A stretch of DNA of 5,264 nt, from the NCBI GenBank assembly GCA_012798865.1, contig JAAZMK010000165.1:1-5264 (forward strand). Reading direction: 5' to 3'. Positions 1 to 4,627 of this stretch are shown here, one piece after another. The stretch is from Clostridiaceae bacterium. Lineage in GTDB: Bacteria; Bacillota; Clostridia; Saccharofermentanales; DTU023. Within the stretch, counting starts at the first letter, position 1, and the number at the start of each line of letters is the position of its first letter. The notes under the pieces are model-generated. The model made no database searches. It worked only from the letters and a program-made list of their open reading frames with translations, and was not told where the DNA came from. The translations under genes and the position numbers were made by a program.

Positions 1-426
1 CGCTATGATCTCAAGGGAAGAGCCTATCTCAAAACACAAAATAAGTATTATGTCTGTGATATGGGTCTTCGCAATGCTCTTATTCAGTACCGTCAGCTTG
101 AAGTTTCCCGTGCGATAGAAAACATCGTCTATGTGGAACTTATAAGGCGGGGTTACATCGTCGATATAGGGAAAAATAGGAATAAAGAAATTGATTTCGT
201 TGCAAGAGATGCAAAAGGACGAAAAAATTATATTCAAGTCACTTACAGCATAGAGAATCCAAGTGTAAAAGAGAGAGAACTGTCCTCATTTCGCGGTCTG
301 GATGACGGTTATAAAAAGATACTCATCACCATGGACAGAACGCCGTTTTCAAATCTTGAAAATGGCTATCGTCTATTGACGATTTTAGATTTTTTGGAAA
401 ATGATGACTCTATCGAGAATGTATAA
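1..426 (+). CDS. C-terminal part of a DUF4143-family AAA ATPase (5' end outside window)
   Basis: The frame is open from base 1 and ends with TAA at 424-426, giving 141 visible residues; the start codon and the AAA ATPase core lie upstream of the window. The visible part matches the C-terminal DUF4143 region of ATP-binding proteins that are usually about 400 residues long. Recognisable pieces are KYYVCDMGLRNAL (residues 15-27), IENIVYVELIRRGY (39-52), KEIDFVA (62-68) and YIQVTYSI (77-84). The spaced E40/E46, D65 and Q79 fit the PD-(D/E)xK-like nuclease fold proposed for this domain, with Gln where a nuclease would often have Lys, so catalysis is doubtful. The cellular role of the family is poorly defined. 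The gene is AT-richer than the thiM end of the window. Hairpins follow 8 bases after the stop, suggesting the transcript ends here. Family assignment is firm; function is not. Confidence 0.85.
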   Translation, partial: RYDLKGRAYLKTQNKYYVCDMGLRNALIQYRQLEVSRAIENIVYVELIRRGYIVDIGKNRNKEIDFVARDAKGRKNYIQVTYSIENPSVKERELSSFRGLDDGYKKILITMDRTPFSNLENGYRLLTILDFLENDDSIENV

Positions 427-433
427 GACAGTT

Positions 434-470
434 ATGCGTAAAACTTAAAAATACAGCAAGTTTTGCGTAT
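434..470 (+). other. AT-rich hairpin just after the ATPase stop codon
   Basis: ATGCGTAAAACTT (434-446) pairs with AAGTTTTGCGTAT (458-470) over 13 positions, counting two G-T wobbles, around an 11-base loop. No T-run follows, so it is not a standard intrinsic terminator. It could protect the 3' end of the ATPase mRNA. The pairing is directly visible; the role is a guess. Confidence 0.4.
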
Positions 471-524
471 AGGATGATTTCACAGGGCATATTCTTCATT
501 GCAAAAAAATGAATACATAAAAAT

Positions 525-551
525 ATTCGGTTCTTCCCGAATGATCTTTTT
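525..551 (+). terminator. Possible weak terminator hairpin
   Basis: ATTCGG (525-530) pairs with CCGAAT (537-542) around a 6-base loop, and TTTTT follows at 547-551 after four intervening bases. The short stem and the gap before the T-run make this a weak candidate. It sits in tandem with the stronger hairpin at 575-602. Confidence 0.35.
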
Positions 552-552
552 G

Positions 553-666
553 TCAAAAAGCTTAAGAAAGTCTGTCGCCCCTTTACGAAGGGGGCGATTT
601 TTAGCATAAAAATGCCCAAAACGCCTGGTATGATGACGTTTGGGGACAAATTGTGGCGGAGAGAGC
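553..666. repeat. Direct repeat copy A, ending in a tRNA-Ser 3' fragment (possible attachment site)
   Basis: This block repeats 2917-3055 in the same orientation. It begins with a shared 16-mer (553-568), continues through a shared 13-mer (571-583), and ends with a 48-base exact match (619-666 = 3008-3055). Bases 654-666 equal the last 13 bases of the intact tRNA-Ser, including CCA, discriminator and 3' acceptor strand. Beyond 666 the match to the T-arm is poor, so no tRNA can fold here. The hairpin 615-623/637-645 keeps the tRNA terminator shape with one mismatch. Either a tRNA-end attachment site or a decayed duplicate tRNA would explain it. Confidence 0.8.
575..602 (+). terminator. Intrinsic terminator at the end of the ATPase transcript
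   Basis: The 23 bases 575-597 fold into a near-perfect stem (TCGCCCCTTT against AAGGGGGCGA, one G-T wobble, 3-base loop) followed at once by TTTTT (598-602). This is a good + strand Rho-independent terminator and the likely end of the ATPase mRNA. The stem also resembles the palindrome of subtype I-C CRISPR repeats. A mutated copy lies at 2939-2965. Confidence 0.6.
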
Positions 667-905
667 AGAATCAAAACCACCTTATTCAAGCTATGAAACG
701 CCTATAAATCAATAAACCTAGTGCTTGATATTCTGTAAACACCCTTGTTTTTTATGAGAGTTGATGTTTTTCAGTATCATTTTAGTATCACATTATCAAG
801 TTGATCAATAACAGTCTTTTCATCATCCGGGAAGAGGTAAAAAGACTAAAATAATCCTAGAAGCTACAGAACTGTGTGAAGTCCGTGAATCGAGAGAAGC
901 TGAAC
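667..905. other. AT-rich noncoding stretch
   Basis: No convincing gene on either strand. The only local pattern seen is AGTATCA repeated at 773-779 and 784-790. If the flanking repeats are attachment sites, this is where remains of an integrase or other element functions might be expected, but none is recognisable. Confidence 0.5.
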
Positions 906-949
906 AAAAAAAGTGGAGCCGAAAGTTGTTGCAAACCAAACGACTCCAC
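906..949 (-). terminator. Intrinsic terminator of the surface-protein gene
   Basis: Read on the minus strand, GTGGAGTCG (949-941) pairs with CGGCTCCAC (921-913) with one internal mismatch and a 19-base loop, followed directly by seven T (912-906). It lies about 70 bases after the stop of the minus-strand surface-protein gene and has the right orientation for it. The long loop lowers confidence slightly. Confidence 0.7.
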
Positions 950-1016
950 CCACGAACATCCGAAGGGCTATAGTTAATCCTGCTGCGTTTTGATTATCTT
1001 GTAAAGCAGGTCTTAT

Positions 1017-2588
1017 CTAATCTCCCTGTTGCGATATTCTCTTCTTGCGAGTCAAGAAGATTAATCCGCTTGCGGATATGAGCAGCAACGCTAGCCAAGG
1101 ATAATGTCCGCTACTCTCTCCTGTTTTCGGTATAGTATCCTCTGGTTGAGTTTCATCAGGTTCGGTCTGGGAGCTCTTCAACGTTGTCGCCTCTGTGGCG
1201 GGACTCTCCGGCGACGCCATGTGTGTGGCAGTTTCAGCTAGGCGGGCATACAGCTTGTAGGTTGTGTTAGGTGTAAGTCCCGTAAAGCCCGGATCGGTCT
1301 GCCAGGCGCCATCGTTCAGCCTGTATTCCGCACCGGCGATCACTTCCAGCGTCACGCTGGTGTCTGTCAGCGTGGCGACAACAGGTGCGGGCGGTGCGAC
1401 CTGAGGGCTCTTCAAAGTCGTCGCCTCCGTGGCGGGGCTCGCCGGCGACGCCATATGTGTGGCAGTTTCGGCCAGGCGGGCATAAAATTTGTAGGTTGTA
1501 TTCGGTATAAGTCCCGTAAAGCCCGGATCGGTCTGCCAGGCGCCATCGTTCAGCCTGTATTCCGCACCGGTGATTGCTTCCAGTGTCACGCTGGTGTCTG
1601 TCAGCGCGGCGACAACAGGCGCGGGCGGTGCTGCCTGAGGGCTCTTCAAAGTCGTTGCCTCCGTGGCGGGACTCGCCGGCGACGCCAGATGTGTGGCAGT
1701 TTCGGCTAGGCGGGCATAAAATTTGTAGGTTGTGTTCGGTGTAAGTCCAGTAAAGCCCGGATCGGTCTGCCAGGCGCCATCGTCCAGCCTGTATTCCGCA
1801 CCGGCGATCACTTCCAGTGTCACGCTGGTGTCTGTCAGCGCGGCGACAACAGGCGCGGGCGGTGCGGTCTGAGGCTGTTTCCCTTCAGCAAGCAAGCGCA
1901 AGGGGATGCTTGCCTGAACGCCTGTTTGACCATCTTTTATATTATTCCAGCCACCATCAACACGTTGAATAGCCGTGCCGGCCGTATAAGTCGTCTCAAG
2001 AATATTGGGTATGCCCCAAGGACCGCTAGCGAGCGAACCATCCAGGGAAAATGCAAGCCAATAGGTGCCCGCAGCCAGTTTCAGCTCCGGGCTAGTGCCT
2101 TTGCTGATGTCGACCACGATCTTCATGATCGGGCGCTCCGCATTTCTAATACCATAGACCACGCGGTAGCAGCCAGTGAACTCAGCAGAATCAAAAAGGT
2201 TGGTCACCTCATCGCCCCAGATGAGGTTGGCGCCGTCCGCCGGATTGCCGTCGTAGATCATCAGGTAAACGCCCGTAAACGTTGGGGTGGTGCCCGAGTT
2301 CGTTTGGTAGGCGAACAGCTCGACCGACTTGATGGAGGCTTCCTCTTCTAGGATGAAGGTTTCAGCCAGCCAATACTCGAATTTGTATTGGCAGCTGAAG
2401 CCGTAGGTGTTTTGTTCTGCGGCCATTTCACTGTAGGAGGGATCGCCGGGGTTGACTGCAGGCACATTGCAGTATTTCACCGTGTCGTACACGGCAACAT
2501 CGGCAGCTTGAACAGACGTACCGGGAATTACAGCTAGTGTAAGCAGAAAAATAGAGCAGAATAGGGCGAGGACGATGTTTCTTTTCAT
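1017..2588 (-). CDS. Sortase-anchored surface protein with three FN3/Ig-like modules
   Basis: The protein is 523 residues long. ATG at 2588 is chosen because GGAGGG (2601-2596) lies 7 bases upstream and a signal peptide begins there; an in-frame ATG at 2621 lacks this. Layout: signal peptide (about 1-28, cleavage near VQA-A); beta-rich domain (about 30-235) with PTFTGVYLMIYDG (102-114), ERPIMKIVVD (151-160) and AGTYWLAF (173-180), resembling from memory an uncharacterised domain in secreted bacterial proteins; three 78-residue modules (241-318, 319-396, 397-474) resembling FN3/Ig-like folds; an acidic linker; IPKTG (486-490), a hydrophobic segment (about 498-513) and RKKR. IPKTG is a variant of the sortase LPXTG signal, so the protein should be covalently fixed to peptidoglycan. 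The N-domain may be the binding head and the modules a stalk. The ligand is unknown, and no sortase gene lies in the window. Confidence 0.9.
   Translation of the reverse strand: MKRNIVLALFCSIFLLTLAVIPGTSVQAADVAVYDTVKYCNVPAVNPGDPSYSEMAAEQNTYGFSCQYKFEYWLAETFILEEEASIKSVELFAYQTNSGTTPTFTGVYLMIYDGNPADGANLIWGDEVTNLFDSAEFTGCYRVVYGIRNAERPIMKIVVDISKGTSPELKLAAGTYWLAFSLDGSLASGPWGIPNILETTYTAGTAIQRVDGGWNNIKDGQTGVQASIPLRLLAEGKQPQTAPPAPVVAALTDTSVTLEVIAGAEYRLDDGAWQTDPGFTGLTPNTTYKFYARLAETATHLASPASPATEATTLKSPQAAPPAPVVAALTDTSVTLEAITGAEYRLNDGAWQTDPGFTGLIPNTTYKFYARLAETATHMASPASPATEATTLKSPQVAPPAPVVATLTDTSVTLEVIAGAEYRLNDGAWQTDPGFTGLTPNTTYKLYARLAETATHMASPESPATEATTLKSSQTEPDETQPEDTIPKTGESSGHYPWLALLLISASGLIFLTRKKRISQQGD
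1167..1400 (-). repeat. Surface-protein module 3 of 3 (234 bp)
   Basis: Last module, residues 397-474, leading straight into the acidic linker and IPKTG anchor. Its private changes include VVATL for VVAAL, YKLYA for YKFYA, SPESP for SPASP and KSSQ for KSPQ. These spread changes suggest the array is not brand-new, though it is still about 90% identical in protein. Confidence 0.95.
1401..1634 (-). repeat. Surface-protein module 2 of 3 (234 bp)
   Basis: Middle module, residues 319-396. Its private changes include EAITG for EVIAG and GLIPN for GLTPN. It differs from module 3 at 8 of 78 residues. Confidence 0.95.
1635..1868 (-). repeat. Surface-protein module 1 of 3 (234 bp)
   Basis: First module in translation order, residues 241-318. 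The period is exactly 234 bp (78 codons) with no linker, as shown by the CTGCCAGG marker recurring at 1767, 1533 and 1299. At protein level it differs from module 2 at 6 positions and from module 3 at 7. Landmarks are APPAPVVAALTDTSVTLE near the start and GLTPNTTYKFYARLAETATH in the second half. Confidence 0.95.
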
Positions 2589-2595
2589 GATGAAA

Positions 2596-2647
2596 CCCTC
2601 CAAGATTTTTTGTATTCTCATTATACGCCATATTGGACCATATGGGA
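2596..2647 (-). promoter_or_regulatory. Promoter, operator-like repeat and ribosome binding site of the surface-protein gene
   Basis: On the minus strand a perfect TATAAT lies at 2625-2620, 31 bases before the ATG, and GGAGGG at 2601-2596 is the ribosome binding site. No good -35 hexamer is seen at 16-18 bases. Where the spacer and -35 should be there is an inverted repeat, CCATAT (2628-2633) and ATATGG (2640-2645) with 6 bases between. It also reads as a 10-base tandem repeat with one mismatch (2628-2637, 2638-2647). A regulator binding here would overlap RNA polymerase. The repeat is seen; its function is inferred. Confidence 0.55.
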
Positions 2648-2916
2648 CTCTAATTTCTTCTACATCGATAGATCAAGTTCGCAAATCTGATGGTTATTGC
2701 ATATGAGCAATAGGTTCGCTGTCACTTTCAGAAAATCGACCCGCTTGATCTGAAATACGGCGTTGGCGACCGCCATGAATATAGTTGGAACGGACGCGCT
2801 TCTCGATCTGCTCCACGACAAGAAACGCATGTATAAACTCTGCCATATGGTTCAATAACGGCAAAGAACCCTCGCTTTTTCACTTTCTGTCTTTTTTCCC
2901 CCAAATGAAATTGTTC
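2648..2916. other. Region without an intact gene; possible gene relic at 2754-2858
   Basis: No complete, well-supported gene is present. Several frames read partly like protein. The most convincing is + strand 2754-2858, which contains MNIVGTDALLDLLHDKK and ends with TAA at 2856-2858. It is closed upstream by TGA at 2751-2753, and no ribosome binding site was seen. Minus-strand ATG frames at 2846-2694 (50 residues) and 2830-2660 (56 residues) also lack clear Shine-Dalgarno sites. This is most simply the eroded end of a former gene; I cannot name it with confidence. Confidence 0.3.
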
Positions 2917-3055
2917 TCAAAAAGCTTAAGAATATCTGTCGCCCCTTCACGAAAGGTGCAATTTTATGCGCCGATTTTTGCGCTATTTTCGGGCATGAAA
3001 AGTCCCCAAACGCCTGGTATGATGACGTTTGGGGACAAATTGTGGCGGAGAGAGC
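2917..3055. repeat. Direct repeat copy B, including the 3' end of tRNA-Ser
   Basis: Partner of the block at 553-666. It shares the 16-mer at 2917-2932, the 13-mer at 2935-2947 and the 48-base exact core at 3008-3055. It is about 25 bases longer because of extra sequence around 2967-2997. Its GC-rich palindrome (2939-2961) has lost pairs compared with copy A and probably no longer terminates well. The core covers the tRNA terminator and the last 13 tRNA bases. Confidence 0.8.
2998..3036 (-). terminator. Intrinsic terminator of tRNA-Ser
   Basis: GTCCCCAAACG (3002-3012) and CGTTTGGGGAC (3026-3036) form a perfect 11-bp stem with a 13-base loop. Read on the minus strand it is followed by TTTT (3001-2998). 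It starts 7 bases after the tRNA CCA end, the expected position for a single tRNA transcript. Confidence 0.7.
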
Positions 3056-3133
3056 GGGATTCGAACCCGCGGAGGGCTTGCACCCTCGCCGGTTTTCAAG
3101 ACCGGTGCCTTCATCCAACTCGACCATCTCTCC
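3043..3133 (-). tRNA. tRNA-Ser (anticodon UGA)
   Basis: The minus strand folds into a complete 91-base class II tRNA. The acceptor stem GGAGAGA (3133-3127) pairs with TCTCTCC (3053-3047), followed by discriminator G and an encoded CCA (3045-3043). The anticodon stem CCGGT/ACCGG holds the loop CTTGAAA with anticodon TGA (3098-3096), reading UCA and related Ser codons. The long variable arm GAGGG/CCCTC is typical of serine tRNAs, and the T arm is GCGGG-TTCGAAT-CCCGC. It has its own promoter and terminator and appears to be monocistronic. Its last 13 bases are duplicated at 654-666. Confidence 0.97.
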
Positions 3134-3153
3134 ATATTTGAAACGGCTTTGAC

Positions 3154-3183
3154 AGTCTAGCCGAGCAATGCCCGCCTTGTCAA
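3154..3183 (-). promoter_or_regulatory. Promoter of tRNA-Ser
   Basis: On the minus strand a consensus TTGACA (3183-3178) and TAGACT (3159-3154, 4 of 6 consensus bases) are 18 bases apart. The -10 lies 20 bases before the tRNA 5' end, leaving a short leader. The two ends also form an inverted repeat, TTTGACA...TGTCAAA. Confidence 0.6.
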
Positions 3184-3205
3184 ACAGCGGGTTATGTCAT
3201 TCGTG

Positions 3206-3234
3206 TTGTTCTATACACCGTGGAACAGTGATAA
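3206..3234 (+). promoter_or_regulatory. Possible promoter of the lipoprotein gene
   Basis: TTGTTC (3206-3211) and TGATAA (3229-3234) are 17 bases apart on the + strand, 37 bases before the chosen ATG. Each hexamer matches only part of the consensus. The tRNA promoter points the other way from the same intergenic region, so the two genes are divergent. Confidence 0.35.
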
Positions 3235-3271
3235 GATGACGATAGAGACATTCACCAAGGAGGCGACGACT

Positions 3272-4228
3272 ATGGCACGTAAATCGGTAACATTGGCGAA
3301 ACTACTTTGCCTGTTGGTCGCATCGCTATTCTTGCTTACGAGTGGTTGTGATAAGGGAAACGGAACGATCGATCCATCGAATGGTAACTCTTCAACGGCT
3401 ACAACAGCGAAAACAGATGAGACGACCGAACCCTCTTCGCCGGACGATACGACCTCTCCTTCCACATCCGATTCTATGCCTACCGAGTCCACTTCGCCGG
3501 ATGATACTACTCCCGCCTCCACATCCAAGCCTACTTCTACTACTCCCCCTAGCAAGCCTCTTACCCCAGCAGAGAGAGCGAAGGCAGAAGCGGAAACGGA
3601 AAGGCTTGAGCATTTCATCAATCTTGACGACTGCATCCACGGAGAATGGAGATCATCCAGCGACTACGGCATCCTTGAGAAGGAGCTTTTCAATAAGGAT
3701 GGAAAGAAGATCGGACTGGTTTTTCTCCACAAGAATGTCGATGATCAAAAGGAACTCGAAACATACGTCGTTTACTGCGGTTTCAACGAGGAAGGGCAGG
3801 AGATCGATCGCCATTTTTACGGCAACGGTTACCGGTCCAGAACGATCACCCGGTATTATGAGGCGGGCAAATATGGTTGGGTGCTTCATGAAACACGCTA
3901 CTATGACCCGTTCGGCTGGTTGTGGATGACTGAAAATGTGGGAATAGACGGTCACATCTTTTATGAAGGCGTCGAAAAAAACACAGATGACGCTGAAAAG
4001 CCCACGGAAGGGTTCATGACATTCTACCAAGAAGAATTTGGCGACGACGATAATCGGGTCATGATCTTCAGGTCGTATGAATACGATGATGACGGCGACT
4101 TTATCACCGGATTTCTCTATGATAGCCGGGTCGACGATCCGGAGGGAAAAGAAATATCGAAAGCTCCGTCTGAGGATCCATGGCGTCAGCACTGGCTCGA
4201 TACATATGAGGCGTGTCATAGGAAGTAA
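3272..4228 (+). CDS. Putative lipoprotein of unknown function
   Basis: The protein is 318 residues long from the ATG at 3272, chosen because AAGGAGG (3257-3263) lies 8 bases upstream and a basic-hydrophobic signal peptide starts there; ATGs at 3194 and 3236 lack this. The lipobox LTSGC puts the lipid-bearing Cys at 26; Thr at -3 is unusual, with Leu at -4. Residues 27-97 are a Ser/Thr/Pro/Asp-rich linker holding two 19-residue repeats, 98-116 a likely charged helix, and 120-318 a globular domain rich in Tyr, Trp and acidic residues. That domain has recurring F/Y-N/D-x-D/E-G motifs at 140, 171 and 271 and YYDPFGW at 210-216, recalling beta-hairpin repeats of YD or YwqK type, but no family is recognised. 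Expected location is the outer face of the membrane. A terminator follows, so it is probably transcribed alone. Confidence 0.85.
   Translation: MARKSVTLAKLLCLLVASLFLLTSGCDKGNGTIDPSNGNSSTATTAKTDETTEPSSPDDTTSPSTSDSMPTESTSPDDTTPASTSKPTSTTPPSKPLTPAERAKAEAETERLEHFINLDDCIHGEWRSSSDYGILEKELFNKDGKKIGLVFLHKNVDDQKELETYVVYCGFNEEGQEIDRHFYGNGYRSRTITRYYEAGKYGWVLHETRYYDPFGWLWMTENVGIDGHIFYEGVEKNTDDAEKPTEGFMTFYQEEFGDDDNRVMIFRSYEYDDDGDFITGFLYDSRVDDPEGKEISKAPSEDPWRQHWLDTYEACHRK
3425..3538 (+). repeat. Two tandem 57-bp units in the lipoprotein linker
   Basis: Residues 52-70 and 71-89 are 19-residue units sharing TE, SPDDTT and STS. The DNA marker TTCGCCGGA/T recurs at 3436 and 3493, exactly 57 bases apart. This looks like linker lengthening by tandem duplication. 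Confidence 0.75.
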
Positions 4229-4231
4229 CGC

Positions 4232-4257
4232 CGGCGAATAGCGCCGTGCATTTTTTT
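4232..4257 (+). terminator. Terminator after the lipoprotein gene
   Basis: CGGCG (4232-4236) pairs with CGCCG (4242-4246) around AATAG, and seven T follow at 4251-4257 after four bases. It starts 3 bases after the stop codon. The 5-bp stem is short but all G-C. Confidence 0.5.
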
Positions 4258-4267
4258 GATTTTAGCG

Positions 4268-4273
4268 TATAAT
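4268..4273 (+). promoter_or_regulatory. -10 element of the riboswitch-thiM transcript
   Basis: A perfect TATAAT lies just before the aptamer. At 16-18 bases upstream no good -35 hexamer is seen, and that position falls in the preceding terminator hairpin. Transcription would start around 4280, so the RNA begins directly with the riboswitch. Confidence 0.6.
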
Positions 4274-4280
4274 TTAGAAA

Positions 4281-4371
4281 AACAGGGGAGCTTGTTTGAC
4301 GGGCTGAGAGGAAGCATCCGGCTTCGACCCTTTACCTGATGCGGATAATGCCGCCGTAGGAAGTCATCAAA
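4281..4371 (+). ncRNA. TPP riboswitch aptamer (THI element)
   Basis: Conserved parts occur in the family order: GGGGAG (4285-4290), P2 arm GCTTG/CGGGC (4290-4294, 4300-4304), CTGAGA (4304-4309), P3 hairpin GAAGC/GCTTC (4311-4315, 4321-4325), then ACCTGAT, GCGG-ATAATG-CCGC (4341-4354) and CGTAGG (4355-4360). CTGAGA and GGATAATGCC are signatures of the thiamine pyrophosphate pocket. It precedes a terminator and thiM, which fits feedback control of thiazole salvage. Confidence 0.95.
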
Positions 4372-4380
4372 GATGTTATT

Positions 4381-4414
4381 CAGGAGACTCCCAAAGGCGA
4401 GCTTCCTGTTTTTT
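4381..4414 (+). terminator. Expression-platform terminator of the TPP riboswitch
   Basis: CAGGAGACTC (4381-4390) pairs with GAGCTTCCTG (4399-4408), with one mismatch and one wobble, followed by TTTTTT (4409-4414). AACAGGGG at the very start of the aptamer (4281-4288) can instead pair with TTCCTGTT (4403-4410), giving a plausible antiterminator. TPP binding would hold the 5' strand in the aptamer and let the terminator form. The pairings are seen; the switching model is inferred from the family. Confidence 0.75.
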
Positions 4415-4467
4415 GTTTAAGAGAGGCGAAATCGGTTGTACGATTTCTGCAGACAGAGAGGAAAAAT

Positions 4468-4569
4468 ATGACGTCTCGTTCCGTGGAGATGTTCCGGATG
4501 CCACACGGTCGCAAGTTGGCATTCACGGCTTTGGAGAACAGAAAGGATGGATTTCTACGCCTTGTTTAG
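4468..4569 (+). CDS. Possible small ORF in the thiM leader, interrupted by TAG
   Basis: ATG at 4468 is preceded by GAGAGGA (4456-4462) at 5 bases. The 33 codons include MFRMPHGRKLAFTALENRKD and stop at TAG (4567-4569). Reading through the TAG, the same frame continues 15 codons to TAA at 4615-4617, which overlaps the thiM ribosome binding site as coupled genes in an operon often do. It could be a leader peptide, a small gene broken by a nonsense mutation, or chance. No family is recognised. Other frames in this leader are also open, so confidence is low. Confidence 0.3.
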   Translation: MTSRSVEMFRMPHGRKLAFTALENRKDGFLRLV

Positions 4570-4615
4570 CAAACAACCCACGCCACGGATGCCGTACAGA
4601 AACCTCTTCGACGAT

Positions 4616-4622
4616 AAGGAGG
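4616..4622 (+). promoter_or_regulatory. thiM ribosome binding site, which decides the start
   Basis: AAGGAGG lies 5 bases before TTG at 4628. The frame also continues upstream to an ATG at 4547 (27 extra codons), but that ATG has only a weak GGAG 10 bases away. Family members begin at the point matching the TTG, so TTG is preferred. Confidence 0.75.
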
Positions 4623-4627
4623 ACATT

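Noticed and set aside
410..689. Minus-strand open frames of 79 and 69 codons
   Set aside because: They run across the repeat block, hairpins and tRNA fragment. The similar peptide in the other repeat copy is explained by DNA repetition, and no ribosome binding site fits.
1455..1709. + strand frame opposite the surface-protein modules
   Set aside because: It is antisense to a well-supported gene and repeats only because the modules repeat.
1926..2351. + strand 141-codon frame opposite the surface-protein N-domain
   Set aside because: Antisense to a gene with signal peptide, domain and anchor; no start signals seen.
553..2965. A CRISPR array
   Set aside because: Only two palindromic units about 2.4 kb apart, no regular spacers and no cas genes.
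2785..3141. Open frames on both strands across the intact tRNA-Ser
   Set aside because: They overlap a complete tRNA and its terminator and are shadows of structured RNA sequence.
3211..4219. Other frames over the lipoprotein gene on both strands
   Set aside because: The lipoprotein frame has the Shine-Dalgarno, signal peptide and lipobox; the rest have low-complexity Arg/Leu/Pro or Val/Ser composition typical of shadows of the linker.
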